Source: Diphasiastrum complanatum
Lineage: Eukaryota; Streptophyta; Lycopodiopsida; Lycopodiales; Lycopodiaceae
Length of the DNA stretch: 64,000 bases
Reading direction: 5' to 3'
Assembly (NCBI GenBank): GCA_029204225.1
Contig: CM055107.1
Span: 42,096,007-42,160,006 of the forward strand
This document shows, piece after piece, positions 21,661 to 34,500 of the stretch; the stretch's first letter is position 1, and the number at the start of each line of letters is the position of its first letter. Under the pieces are notes generated by a model. The model saw nothing but the letters and a program-made list of their open reading frames with translations, was not told the origin of the DNA and did no database searches. The translations under genes were made by a program, and so were the position numbers.

Positions 21661-24660
21661 CCTTGCCAAGGGTCGAGGCAAAACTGTTCATCTTCCTCGT
21701 TTCCACAATTCTGCTATTCTCGTCCTTTGGTACAAAGTGCCGCGGACATCTGACGCCCGCACAATTGGATGCCTGCCACGTGTTCCGATTGCCACTTGGA
21801 CACTTTTCAGCAGTAGATTAAAAGATACGTGGCAATATCTGAACGTCTATGTCGAGATCCAACGGCCGTGGACTTTAAATTAGGATCTTTTGAACATGGA
21901 GGGGGGGGGGGGGGGTCTGTCCTCCCAGCAATGACATAGGCCAGGTGTATATGTCACAATTATTCTTTCAGCACTAAAGGGGGCACATGGGAGGATATGA
22001 TTTATTTTGTGTCACTTGGCTTTTGCCATGTGGCACAGTGGTGGTGGAACTCATTTCAATGATTGATCATGGGAATGTGCCAAAATATTAACAATTTTTT
22101 GACAAAATCCAACTATGCATGTTGGTTTCCACGGAAAGCTTGAACTTGGGACCAAAGAAACTTTGGATGCTAAGCGAGTCAGCCGACATACAAAATCCAA
22201 CTATGGAGAGGCTAGAGCTTTAAACCATATCAAAGTTCCAGGTGTCGTACCACCGCACCTGGTACGACGTGCGTGTCGTATGCACCCTTGGCACCTATTT
22301 TTTCTTAAGTCATTTTTTATTGAAAAAAAACAAAAAAAGAAAACCAAGTGTCGTACCACGACGCATGTGTCGTGATACGGTACCTGTTACGGCACCCAGC
22401 CCCCACGGCACCCGTGTCGTGGTAAACTTTGAACCATATAGTGCCATTAACATACGCAAGAGGCTGGGGATAGACTGCACACAGGCATTTATGCATGTGC
22501 ACACAGGGCCGTACGCCCCCCAACCCCCCGTACTATATAGGTCAGCTACCGACGGCACGTGCCTCCTCGACACCAGCATTGTTGCCTGGGATTCTCATGA
22601 GTGCTCGAGAAAATGTTTCATAGGCACCGGCGCTCAATGATCTCGTGGTGAGTGTCAACACCCACCGGGCCCCATGTCTGCGTGCACTGACCCATGGGAC
22701 GACGCCATGTGTCCCGGGACCTGACGGGCCCGTGTCTGCGTGCACCAGCGCCAGGTGTCCCGGGCGCTAGCACCCACGTGACCCAGGCGTCGGCGCCCAC
22801 CTATCCCCATGGACCAGATGTCCCGAGGACCAACAAGGCCTAGTGTCTCGGGCCAAGGTGACCGGCAAACACCTGCACTCCCGGGCACCCACACATACAC
22901 AGAAACCTGGGCAAGTTTACATATATATGGCTAGTTGGAAAGCTACCCATATTGCTTATGGGATAGTATCTACGCCGCCACATGGCGCAGGCAGTAGGCA
23001 GCTCGAGCCTAAGAACCTGGAACCGGTGGTCGGGGCAAAGCGGGAACCGGCGCTGGGGCAACCGAGAGCCGGTGGGGGGTTACTCAAATGGGGGCCAGGA
23101 CTGTACGTCTGTGGCGGGGCTGTACGTCCGACACTACGCAAGAGAATTTAGGATGAGGCTTGACACTAGCAAAGGCTTTCTTGAACGATGAATGATGGAT
23201 GGTGAATGGTGAGTGCCCTTCAACTTCCACTACCGCCAGTGGAGTCATCACTAGGAGCATGGTGTAGGCTAGAATTTAACTCCACTCATATATGTGTCCC
23301 TACTTCTTTATGTGTTTACATATCAATGGTACCTACTAAATTGCATTATCACATATCTTGGCACTCTACTAAGCTATAACATTCACAAGAGTCTGTTTAT
23401 TTGTGAATTGCAATGTTCAAAACAACAAAGAGCTTTATTGTCTAAGATGAGAGGAGCAAAATTCCTCACGATTGGAATCTATAAGTTCATGAGTAACGTT
23501 TGCAATTTGCAAGGGTTTGAAGAATGGATGTTCATAAATTACTTTAAATTATAGTTGTCCCAATTGCTCTCACTGAATTTGTGACATGTTTTTGGATGAT
23601 ATAAACACCATTTATATTTCCTATGATGTATAGGTGTTGCAAATCTGCAATGAGAAAGGTATGTACAAGAGGTTGTATGGACAACGGCCAACAAGGGAGG
23701 CCAAGAGCCGAGCCTCTACACAAGTGAAGGAGAGCACGCCCATAAAGGGAAAAAAAACCAAGCCAACAAAGGAGAGAAGACACGAGCAAGACAATAGACC
23801 ACATTAAAAAGAAAACCGGGAGGAAAAAGGTACCATGACACATAAAGGACTACAAAAGGGACAATAAAAATGTCCAATGAGACAAAACTATGAAAAACAT
23901 GAGGTCTCAACAAAATCTAAACACATGTACAAAAAAAAACAAAAGTCCAACAAGACAAACTTGAAATAAAAGGCTAGAGGAAAAATGCCATATCAGAAGA
24001 AACTGTCACAAAAATTTAAATAAATCCCATCTCAAGTTGAGGTTGCAAACTTTAGTAATACAAAAACTATCTCAAGTTGAGGTTCTAAACAACAGTAATC
24101 AAAAAATCCCAACTGAGAACAATTTAATATGAAAAAAACCGAGATTGTCGGCTAGTGACAATATGTCTTTTCAAGCGTTTCAAAGTCTCAATTATCTAAT
24201 AAACACTACCTGGAGCATAGGTTCTAAACTATAGTAAATCATAAATCACAATTGAGAAAAATTACCAGCCTTCTCCCGGTGAACTTTTGCATTTGTTTGC
24301 TCTATTGGATTTGTAATTTCTCTAATGCCTTGGTTAAACTGCCAGCTTAGGTAGATCCAAAAGATGTTGAGGCAAAAGGCTTCTCTTTTCTTTTATCATA
24401 ATGATGTCTTCTAGATTGGCTACACAAGATGTTAGAATCGTTGTTTAAGCTCTTCTTGACATCACCTTACTATTTGTTATTCTAATCAGTATAATATTTT
24501 ATTATTAATTAATTTACAAATAGCCGTTGTGGGTATTAATTGTACATAAATAAATGGGCGAGGCAAAAATTGGAAAAATAGAAAAATAATTTTCTGTTGT
24601 GTCGTCAATGTAGTATAGAGGTTCGTCGTTGGGAGCGGCAACCTCGCCTTCACCTGCATA
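21661..24660. other. intergenic region with a GC-rich island
   Basis: Holds a G-run of about 16 (21900-21915), a 9-bp perfect hairpin GTCGTACCA/TGGTACGAC (22244-22252 / 22260-22268), and a GC-rich island (22640-23130) with repeated GTGTCCCGGG-like words. The rest is AT-rich. The overlapping open frames in the island are on both strands and are not credible genes. Confidence 0.5.
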
Positions 24661-24663
24661 GCA

Positions 24664-24894
<231 letters not shown>

Positions 24895-24948
24895 AGAGAG
24901 AGAGAGAGAGAGAGAGAAGAAGAAGAAGAAGAAAGAAAGAAAGAAAGA

Positions 24949-26345
24949 AAGCTTTATTAATGTCTTTTCCATGCCAAAAGGCATATAAGACTAGTAAATG
25001 TACATGTCAAGTATGTGGTAACAATGAGAGCGTATGAAACGTCTCCAAAACGGTAACATAAATAATAAATCTAAAGCTATGAACTGAAATAGATGTGATG
25101 ATATATGAAACATGTGGGAGCATGTATACTGCTAAAAGTCATGAGTGGGGTATGACACTATCATCCAATCTTGTCCTGCTGATGCTGTAAAAGGATGTAA
25201 TACGGGCCGCATGGAGGGCCACTGGTGGTCGCTGACGTCGTTTAGGAGGGTGAAGAGGTCTCCTCGTGGTAAGTCGAGTAGCTCGTGCTGCAACATGGGT
25301 ATGTGTGGGGCACTGTCTCCGATCTCTATAGGCAGGTAAGTCATCATCACCATCATCATCATCATCAAATACTAGGTCTCGTCCTCTCCTCCTGGAGAAG
25401 AAAGAAGTGATCTGAGGCTGAGAAACATGACTCTGCTGGGCTGTCTGGCACAGCCCCTGTCGTAGTATAAACATCTCCCATATCATGAGTGCAGCGCATC
25501 TGGAGTCCTCATAGGCTAGGAGGGATCGTAGGGTGACGGGTGTGTCACGGAACAAACAGTGGTATCTCCCTCTGATCTCGTAATATACTGGGCACCTAAA
25601 GATAAAGTGCTCCTCTGACTCCACCTCATCCAAGGAGCATAACTGACAAATCCGCTCCGCTCTCGGGATACCCTAGAATCTCCCAATCTCAATAGCCAAC
25701 TGATGTGATGATACGCGAAGCTGGCCCAATGTAAATCTGAAGCAGTGTGATAACCCTGAGTCCAAATAGTGTGGCAAAACTGGGAACCCTACTATGTCAA
25801 GCTCAATAAAGTGAGTCCAGTAATAGTCGGGTTTAACCCCACGCTGTCGCCTCCAAGTATGATCGAGGTATGCCCGATATAAAATGCGCCTGATATTCTG
25901 ATGAGTACTTGAGGGGAGCTCTGTAATGTGGATACCAAATGACTCAAGGAGGAAGTGGGATGTCTGGGAGAACCACGACAGTCGATAGCCCTGGTCATGA
26001 AGTGAGTGTGAGGAAACAAGTGCTATCTGTGTATATCTCATATCTACATCAGGCAGAGCCTGGACTCTCTGAATATATGTGATAAGATGTAAAGCGGCAT
26101 CTATCTGAATGGGTGGAACGGCAAACTCTGCAAGAAGGATCTCGTGTGGAACCTAGGGCTTCGTTCGAATCATACGAGCTAACATAGTGGTCTGTAATCG
26201 TGAAATGCTGGCCCAGTGTGATGACGAGAGACCAGTACACCATGTCTTTGCTGCATACATGGCAGTGGGGGTGACAATAGTATCAAAAAGTCTACACTTA
26301 CTACGAGCATCTCTGCTGAGCTTCCTGAAGCAGAACCGCTCAAGC
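24949..26345 (-). mobile_element. 5'-truncated copy of the same LINE
   Basis: Matches the LINE at 6.24-12.77 kb from the end of the RT domain to the 3' hairpin (24962-24991). It contains the post-RT region (26243-25673) and the zinc-finger/PIP-box region (25633-25139; [24 protein letters not shown]). Its tail on the minus strand is (CTTT)n(CTT)n(CT)n at 24950-24895. Its truncated 5' end directly abuts (GA)n at 26346-26407. Stops and frame changes show it is dead. Confidence 0.85.

Positions 26346-26407
<62 letters not shown>
26346..26407. repeat. (GA)~30 microsatellite at the 5' junction of LINE copy 2
   Basis: GA tract directly adjoining the truncated LINE. Beyond it is unrelated sequence containing a minus-strand AATAAA near 26430. 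Confidence 0.9.
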
Positions 26408-26411
<4 letters not shown>

Positions 26412-28222
26412 GGAAACCAAGAGAGTTTTATTAAGAAGAGAATGGAAGATGATACAATACAAAGGAAATGGCTCCCTCTTATAGATTTTTGAGATGAGCC
26501 TCCTTCACTCTCATTGGCCACTTCATTGGGACAAGGATTTCTAATCCAAGCCCTTCAAATAAACACAACTTAAATCTATTGGTTCTAAGAAAGCACAAGG
26601 GCACTCACATGATTCATGTGAGTTCTACTTTGTACAACTTAGATTCCTTATTTTTCAACTTGACTTTGTGAGCTTGGGCCTCAAACTTATTTATTCACAA
26701 CTAGAGCCCAAGTCACTAAAACACAACTTAAACTATTTAACTAGTGTGCTCATTGGGTTGAGCTTACACACGCAGCATGCAGTCCCTCACACTTATTACC
26801 CTACTTACAATGTATTGTGGCGGGGCCCACTAGGTAAGGCTTGGCCAACAATATTTGGTAGGACCCACTTGTTCATTATTGTGCAGGAAATACCCACAAC
26901 ATTTTCAAAATTAGAAAATATGTGCGAGGGTCATGGAATCCTACGAGCGTAAACCCTAAACCCAACGAGCACACTTGTAGAATATTGTACCATGGAATAA
27001 AATAGACTTGTTCCATGTAAATAAAATAATGTAGAAAGACCAAAGTCTAAGTTGTAAAGTTTCAAGTTGATAATCAAATTCAAATTCATGATAGGTAGAA
27101 TGTGCTTCTTTGTGCACCATAGATTTAGTTGTGTTTTCTTTGAAGGGCTTTCAATCGTTGCCTTAATGAAGTACTCGATAAAAGCACAGGGGCAAGGGCC
27201 TCCCCAAAAATAAAAAGGCACCTCTTGTACTTCATTTTCATGCTTAATAGAGGGGAGGTGACTCTATCATTTTGGTCACTCAAGCATCATCATGTGTTAT
27301 GCAACTATGTCTAATGCTTTTGTCATATTTGCATAATAGTGAAAAATACCAAAAAAAATCTAAAAAACACTTGGAAAATTAAAAAAATTTGTAAAACTAC
27401 TCTGTAACCCTCGCCACTCCTACTAAAGCTAAATCTCTCATAGACAAGCTTACAAATGAGTTTGCCAAAGTTCCTAAGCACTCTAAGAGGCCTTGCGAGA
27501 GTCCAAAATCCAGAAAGTGCCAATTCCAGCCAAAACCCTCGTAGACCCCAAAATTTTGAGTTTATGTAAAACTCAACGTTAAATTATGACAAGAACTTTA
27601 CCAACTGTTGATTCAAACTATTACTTAGATCGACCAGAGGAATATCTTTGTAGGTGTGAGAGACCACCATGAAGGGAGCGAAACAGTTAGGCGTCTATGA
27701 CGGCCATGCTTCCTCCGAAATGGATATTCTGAATGAGTCGCGGAAAGAGTATCAGTACTAGAGAAAGGAATTATCAGAACGCATTCGACAGTGCAAACAC
27801 ACATAAAGAAAATAAAGATGATGCTGACGATTGTGCTATTGTGATTGCTGGTATGAATCAATCTGCTCAATTTTAGTATTCTTGTCCTTTGAAAATTTAT
27901 TCTTCTGGAACTGTTGCTTATTCGAATAGAGGCCGACTGCCTTCATATTCGATGTGGATAAGCTTTTCCTTCTTACTTCTTCCTGTAATAAACATGTGTT
28001 GAGGGTATTACCATGTAAATAAATAATTTAGTCAGAAATAGTTGAGAGGATCGTGGCATCCTACATGCATAAGCCCATGGCCCAATGAGCACTTGTAAAT
28101 AAATAACTTTGGCAATAAACTTCACTTTGGGCCATCTAATTAAAATAATATAAAAGGCCAAAGTTTAAGCTTAACTTAAGTTTCCAACTTTTGTAAACTA
28201 GTCAAAGTCAAATGGTGGTAGG
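26408..28222. repeat. intergenic sequence with a diverged direct repeat
   Basis: The phrase around 26935-27095 (GGAATCCTACGAGCGTAAAC, then CCAACGAGCAC and a downstream AAGTCTAAG stretch) recurs in diverged form at 28050-28215, about 1.1 kb away. They may be old LTRs or a duplicated intergenic repeat. Element A2 begins directly after the second copy. No gene seen. Confidence 0.4.
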
Positions 28223-29270
28223 TGTTGGATTTATTTCCTCTAGTCACCTAAATCCCATTTTTAATCTGCCTCCATTCATGTTGCATATTTACTCGCGTTG
28301 TCGCACAATCTGCATATTCACATGCAAATTCTCACAGGCGATGAAAAGACGAAAAGCAAAGGCTGACATCACACCCTCTTCATGCTCATGCAGCTGCGCT
28401 AACAAACTGGACAACGACTGCAGCCACCCACGATCTCCTACAGACAACAAATCCACCCTGTACTTTCTTCATCTGCACACCTGTAACATTATGTATATAT
28501 ATTCAATACCATTTGCGTATTCATTAAGAACATTAACATCAGTGAAGAAGTTAGTGAGCGAGAGAGAACAAAGAAGAGAAGCTTATTAGAGATAGACAAA
28601 AGTAGATGCTCTATGCATTGATTCTTTAATTTGTCAGCAATAAGGTTTCATTCCTTTTACAGTTTGAATAAGCTTCGTAGGACATGCGGTTTCATCCGCC
28701 ACTGTCTTGTGCTCTACCGCATTATTGACATGTATACTTGATATACTTAATCTGATACAGTTCTTTGTTCTATGTTCACACTTGTGTTAATATTGTTATG
28801 CTTATTATTCATTATGTCTGATCTTTCTAGTTGCTCTTTCTGGTAATCTGTTTTTAGCACGACTAATATTTAGTCTTGTCTTTTGAGAATAATTCGCGAC
28901 TGATTATCAGTTGAGCACTGTCTAGCTCTTTGCGAATCATTCGCGACAATAATTTGTCTTGCTATTTGCGACAAATTATTCTTCTGACGCTTCGTTTATT
29001 AATGTTTGGCTACGTAATCAAGAACGACCATGATTTCCATCACTAACGTTCTGTTTGTTCTGATAGGCGTAGTCATGCTTACGGAGAGAGTCGCATGCTT
29101 GTTCCGCTGCGCACGAACAATTTCTGTTCGAGTTCCTTTCTCATTCGATTTCATTTCTCGTTCGTGTTTCGTTTCTTGTTTGTGGTCGTCTTATCCCTCT
29201 GAGCTAACTCTTCGTTTCTAAAATACGACACCTTCCTCACTCTCGTTCAACTCTCCCTCTCTCTCCAACA
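28223..29270 (+). repeat. A2 5' LTR
   Basis: Begins TGTTGGATTTAT and ends CTCCAACA. It matches the A1 LTRs (for example the reverse complement of 57015-58116). Several TTCGCGA-type words occur at 28885-28970. Confidence 0.85.
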
Positions 29271-29282
29271 TGGTATCAGAGC
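29271..29282 (+). other. A2 primer binding site
   Basis: TGGTATCAGAGC directly follows the LTR and is complementary to the 3' end of plant initiator Met-tRNA, the usual copia primer. Confidence 0.85.
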
Positions 29283-29425
29283 GAGTTTCATAGCTTGATA
29301 AGCTTCCACAGTACAAGACTCTACTAGCCGATAGAGTAATTGTTTTCTTCTTCTATATTTCAGCATCAGATTATCATACTTAAGTCACTGATAGTTTCTC
29401 CTATCACTTAGACTAATTCCTCCAC

Positions 29426-29833
29426 ATGGATTCCCAAGGGAAAGCCAGTCCTATCATGGACAAGCTTGATGGAGCCAATTACCATCTCTGGAAATTTAAG
29501 ATGAAAACTGTACTAATGGCTGAAAAATTGCATGACATTGTTACAGGTGCATAAGGAAAACCCGATGCAGACGACGCAACAATCGCCATATGGAAGCTGA
29601 AGGATGGAAAGGCTTTTGCGCTGATCATCCTCAACATCATGGATACCCAGATCAGCCATGTATCGGAGGCTCAGATATCGAAAGAAGTCTGGGACATCTT
29701 GAGCACACTATATGAAGTGCGAGATATAGCTTCCAAGCTACATCTCAAGAAGAAATTCTACTCCCTCAAGATGACGAATGGTGATTCTCTACAGAATTAC
29801 ATTAATCAATTCAAGAACCTCCTAAGACAAATG
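29426..29833 (+). pseudogene. A2 gag, N-terminal part (interrupted)
   Basis: Reads MDSQGKASPIMDKLDGANYH and then WKFKMKTVLMAEKL, a typical copia gag start. One in-frame stop lies near 29552. The frame is cut by the B2 insertion after KNLLRQM and continues at 47394. Confidence 0.7.
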
Positions 29834-30007
29834 ACTTAGAATTCGCTTCAAACAGGAACACAGATCATGCTACACAGTAACACAGACAAAGAACACTCTC
29901 CACATCAAGCTCACATAGCAACTGTATTTCTCAAAATGAAATTACACTATATATATAGTTGTTCACTCAGGCAACCCATGCATGACCCAGGTTGCCATTG
30001 GCGGGAC
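29834..30007 (-). repeat. B2 3' LTR remnant
   Basis: Only about 174 of 276 bp remain. A deletion joins GGCGGGAC directly to internal sequence (ATAGCTTTAAAG), removing the polypurine tract and the start of the LTR. Confidence 0.75.
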
Positions 30008-30019
30008 ATAGCTTTAAAG

Positions 30020-30530
30020 TCAACAGAATTTAAGTACATAAAGCTTTGATCTAAACTTATCAAACTTTTCTCCAACAAGTGGCTTAGTGAAAATATCAGC
30101 TAGTTGTTCTTCTATGCTACAGTGAACAACATGAATTTCACAACTCAGCAGCCTCTCACGTATAAAGTGATACTGAATCTCAATGTGTTTAGTTCTTGCA
30201 TGGAACACTGGATTCTTTGCGAGCTTAATGCCACTCTGACTGTCGCTATGTAATGTCGTGGGATTTTTCTGTTTCATGCCAACTTCTTCCAAGATTTGTC
30301 TCAACCATATAGCTTCCTGTGCTGCACTACACATTGCCTTATACTTTGCTTCTATGGTGGAAAGAGCAATTGTACTTTGCACAGGAAAAGCAACTACCAC
30401 AAAACTGAAATACATACCATGTGGTGGATCTACGATCATCATAGTCACCTCCCCAATCCGCATCCACATAGCCACACAACTCGGGTAAACCATCATGCTT
30501 CCTGTAAATCAAGCCATAATCTGAAGTGAT
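30020..30530 (-). pseudogene. B2 RNase H domain
   Basis: Minus-strand frames show [16 protein letters not shown], then [20 protein letters not shown] and FHARTKHIEIQYHFIRERLL, then EEQLADIFTKPL. These are the copia RNase H signature motifs. A frame change and a deletion lie around 30370-30430. Confidence 0.85.
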
Positions 30531-30562
30531 TCGTGTATTCATTATTGGACTTAAGCTTGCGT

Positions 30563-31030
30563 CTAATCCATCTTGGAAGGCCGACTAAGAACCAGCTGAT
30601 GAGCATCTGTTCGGAGGGCTGTTCTTGTACTTGACTTTTGAGTCGTTTGATCCCGTCGGTTGATATCTGAACAAAGTCCGTCGGTTGAGATTTCAGAGAT
30701 CACGCCGGTTGAGAAATGACAAAGGCCTCCGGTTGAGGTTTGACACAGGCCTCCGGTTGAGATGGGAGGCAATGCATCGGTTGAGTTTGTACAAATTGGC
30801 TCCGGTTGAGATGGGAGGTGGTGTGTGTCGGTTGAGATCTGATAGATTACTCCGGTTGAGATGGGAGTCAGTGCATCGGTTGAGATCTGAATGAGCACTC
30901 CGGTTGAGATGTAAGCTGGTGCTTCGGTTGAGATTTTGGTTGGGCTCCGATTGAGATTTGAAGCGTGAGAAAACTTGAGCGGAAGCTTGGATAGAAGGGA
31001 ATCCAGGTCTGCTTGGGCATTTGGTAACAA
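30563..31030 (-). CDS. open frame of 8-residue ISTxxxxx repeats (unknown)
   Basis: The 24-bp minisatellite is open on the minus strand and encodes repeats such as [16 protein letters not shown] and PISTGGLC. Most units are exactly 24 bp. Two consecutive units of 25 and 26 bp add three bases together, so the frame recovers. There is no known domain. It may be chance: a 24-bp satellite with no stop in one frame stays open by default. Confidence 0.3.
   Translation of the reverse strand: MLPNAQADLDSLLSKLPLKFSHASNLNRSPTKISTEAPAYISTGVLIQISTDALTPISTGVIYQISTDTHHLPSQPEPICTNSTDALPPISTGGLCQTSTGGLCHFSTGVISEISTDGLCSDINRRDQTTQKSSTRTALRTDAHQLVLSRPSKMD
30657..30970. repeat. 24-bp minisatellite, about 13 units
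   Basis: Units start with CGGTTGAG at 30657, 30682, 30706, 30730, 30754, 30778, 30803, 30829, 30853, 30877, 30901 and 30925, with a diverged CGATTGAG at 30948. Alternate units share GATGGGAG or GATCTGA, hinting at a 48-bp higher-order unit. Confidence 0.9.
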
Positions 31031-32385
31031 TGGGTTTCCGAGTCTATCAGCCCGTGGGTTTGGACAATGATGCAGCCATTTATGTGGCTCTGGCCAGTTT
31101 GTAAAAACTGAGAGGTGTTGAAAGATGGGGAGTTTGTGTCAGGAATCTGAACGTGGACAATGTTGCGTTTCTTCTGTATGTAGAATGCGGTGGAGTTCAA
31201 GTAGCAACAATGTCAAATGTTGACAGATTCTACACTCTAGAATCTGTTTACTAGTTCTTTCTTGTTTCTTGTTTACAAGAACTGTTTTTTGCCTGTTTAG
31301 ATTCTTGTTGGCATTTTTTTGAATGTTAGCTTCTTAGTTCAATGCCGAAACCAGGCAGAAGGGATTGATATCGATGTAGTAAATGTCCTTGTCCTGCTTG
31401 TCAGAGGACTACTCAGGATCGTCTCTCTTGAACGCACTTACATTCTACATAGATGCAAGCCAAGAACGTTCATTCATAGATCAGCATGCAGCCCCAATGA
31501 ATGTTCAGTGGTTTCTATAGCTACGTACACCTAGAACGGACTGAATTAGAGCCTGCATTTTACTAACACTAAGCTACACGTGCATAAATTGACAAAACAA
31601 GAATCAAGAACTAATCTACAACATTTTAGGAGTCCAAGAATCAAGAAACCAACCAGCTTTTTGATTCTTGGACACCCCAAGAACATCAAGAACTGGAATG
31701 TCAGAGAATATGCAAGATTTACACCACAGATCCAGCCTATGTAGTTTACCTGAATGCTAGTTCGTACGTTAATCTACAAACAAGGAAAGAAACTAATCCA
31801 CTCTACGAAAGCAACAAATCTAATCCACTCTACAGTCCACAACCACACACAAAAAGAGGGAAGGGCAAGATCATGAATGCATCACTCAAGAAACAAGCAT
31901 GATCAAGGAGCTCAATGGATGCACCAAACTCATGAAGGCTCTTCTCATTTCAGCATGGAGTTGATACAATTCACAAAAAGCTCCTCTACACAAAGAGGGA
32001 GTCTCTTAAATAAGCAAGAGAGCTTCTTAGGTGGCATCCTAATGGAATGTCCACATTTCACAAATTACAAGTGGAATAATGCTCTCCACTAGAGGTCACC
32101 ATCAAAAAGTGGCTCACTCTCATTTCTTTAAGAGGGGTCTACTTGCATTTATTGCATTTGCCTAGAAATACTAGTTCCTACATGGTCATTCCATCTTCCG
32201 GGATTTACCATGAGGCTTACACGGTTTTTACTTGTCATTACTAACTAGTATTCCTCGGCTCTCATACTCGGCTCTCAGTCTTCATTAGTCTCGTCTTCTC
32301 AGAGACCTGCTCGGTCTAAGGTGAGAGGTGCTCTTGAGTTGCTCTGTTCGAGTATCTTGGGGATTCGACAGAATCAGCCAACAAT

Positions 32386-33261
32386 CAAAATATCTATAGC
32401 CCTTCACACGTTCATCATATCCTAGGAATATACACTTGATAGCTTTCACATCAAGTTTACGTCTCTCTTCCTTAGGAATGTGTACAAAGGCCTTACATCC
32501 AAAGATTCGCAAGTGGTTCAGCTTTGTCTTCTTCTTTGTGAATGCTTCCTCAGGTGTTATCTTTGGTATGGCAATCGTAGGACTTCTATTTTGAAGATAG
32601 ACTGTCGTACTGCTTCTGACCAGAAATCTTTTGGTAGCTTCACCTCAACTAGCATAGATCTGGCACTTTCCACAAAAGTACGATTCTTGCGCTCAGCTAC
32701 ACCATTGAGAGCAGGAGTATGAGCTTGCATAAATTGTCTTTTAATCCCACATCGATCACAAAGATCATTGAAGTCATTAGACTTGTACTCACCTCTACTA
32801 TCTGATCTTAGGACTTTGATCTTCCTACTTGTCTGATTTTCGACCAATGCTTTGAAGCTCTTGAAATTGTCAAATGCATCTGATTTCTTCTTCAAGAAGT
32901 AGATCCACGTCTTACGTGACATATCATTAATAAAGGTCATGAAATAGAAGACTTTACCTAAGGACATGGTCCTCATAGGCCCACATAAATCTGTGTGGAT
33001 TAAATCCAGGATGTTCTTTGCTCTTGCAACACCACCTTTATTGAACTTCTCTCGATGCTGCTTCCCATATACACATGATTCGCACATCGATTTCAAGTGG
33101 CCTTCTATAGTAGGCAATCTTGTTACCATCTCCAATTTCCTCATCAAACTGAGGCTTCCCAAGTTCAAGTGACCAAGCCTCTTACGCCACAACTCAGTTT
33201 GCGGTGGAATGGATGACAGGAGTCCATGTTGCTCCTTGATTGTAGCATTCAACCTATACAA
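32386..33261 (-). pseudogene. B2 integrase region
   Basis: Reads WRKRLGHLNLGSLSLMRKLE (zinc-binding H and following Cys residues in CESCVYGKQH), DLIHTDLCGPM (first catalytic Asp), YFMTFINDMSRKTWIYFLKK, VLRSDSRGEY (second Asp) and NGVAERKNRT (catalytic Glu). The C-terminal FGCKAFVHIPKEERRK continues in another frame at 32512-32400. Confidence 0.88.
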
Positions 33262-34500
33262 TTTTGTATTGGGTTCCCTTACTCCATCCGCAATTGAACT
33301 TTTGGTTCACATCCTTCACAAAGCAACAATCATGGGCAAATTCTACTTTCAACTTTTGATCAGTAATGACTCCAACAGAAAGTAGATTTTTCCTCAAACC
33401 TGGTACATAAAGTACATCCCTAATTGTCTTGCTTTTGCTATCAGGTAGTTGGATTGAAACGGTGCCTATCCCCTTGATCTTGCACACCTCACCATTTGCT
33501 AGTGAAACGGACGTTCCATTATCCAACACTTTCAAGCTACTGAACCAATTCTTGTTACCTGTCATGTGTCTTGTGGCTCCCGAGTCAATATACCACACTT
33601 GATCCTCTTGATTAGATGACAATGCAGATATGAAGATGCTAGAGTCTTCAATCTCACGCTCATTGACAAGGTTACCTGCTTGCTTTGGTTTCTCCTTGCC
33701 TTGTTCCGCTAGGACTTTACGACATTCACTCTTCCAATGGCCCTTTTTACCACAATGGAAGCACTTGTCTTTCTTCGTGGTCTTACTAGAAGATCCCTCA
33801 TCCTCCTGAGTCTTGGCAAATTTCTGCTTAGATTTCTTCTTGCCCTTGTCCTTGCCTTGTTTTTGGCGTGTCGCAAGTGCCTGATCATCAGTATTTTGAC
33901 GTCTACATTTCACCATTTCTTGACATTGCTCTTTCTGCATCAAGATTCCTATGAGCTCGTCAAAGGTTGGCAATCTTTCTCTTGATGCTATTCCGCTCAC
34001 AAACATTTGATAGGGTTCTGCAATGCCACACAATGCATTGTGCACCAGCTCCACATCACGTATGCACTCTCCAATAGAATGCAGTTCATCCCTCATTGTC
34101 TTGTTTCTGGTCATGTACGTCTGAATGTGCTCTCCTTGCTCCATTTGGGAACTATTCAACTTTGACTTCAGAAACATGATTCTTGATGAATTTGAAGTTT
34201 CAAACTACTCCTTTAGCACATCCCATGCCTGTCTGGGTGTAACAGCATCACAAATGTGGGTAATGATGTGATCCTTCACTGACAAGTTAATGAAGGTCAA
34301 AGCTTTTTTCATCTTTTTTGTCGAACACTTTGATGTCAGTTTCATTTGGCGATCTTCTTTCATCACTTGTGATGACTTCCCACACATCTTTCTCCATCAG
34401 TATGTTTTTCATTTTGAATTTCCACACTGCATAGTTGAAAATCTCGTCCAATTTGCTACCTTCACTCAAAATGGACTCTCCCATGTTTGCCATCGCAAAA
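33254..34500 (-). pseudogene. B2 gag and protease
   Basis: Gag starts MANMGESILSEGSKLDEIFN. The nucleocapsid knuckle CFHCGKKGHWKSEC and the protease motif WYIDSGATRHMTG (catalytic Asp present) follow in the long frame 34177-33254. A frameshift and a stop separate the first about 100 residues. Confidence 0.88.

Larger units (their letters stand above)
30531..32385. other. foreign segment D replacing the B2 RT region
   Basis: By comparison with B1, the B2 sequence equivalent to about 35745-37105 is missing here and replaced by 1.85 kb of unrelated DNA. It includes a 24-bp minisatellite (30657-30970). Its right end has CCAACA just before B2 sequence resumes at about 32382, and a TGTTGAC occurs at about 31217, so an LTR of about 1.16 kb (31217-32378) is possible but unproven. 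No recognisable protein. Confidence 0.5.

Noticed and set aside
22115-23191. Many overlapping ORFs in the GC-rich island
   Set aside because: GC-rich DNA lacks stop codons by chance. Frames on both strands overlap and none shows a domain.
30657-30970. CRISPR-like array
   Set aside because: The 24-bp units are contiguous with no unique spacers. It is a minisatellite in a plant retrotransposon.
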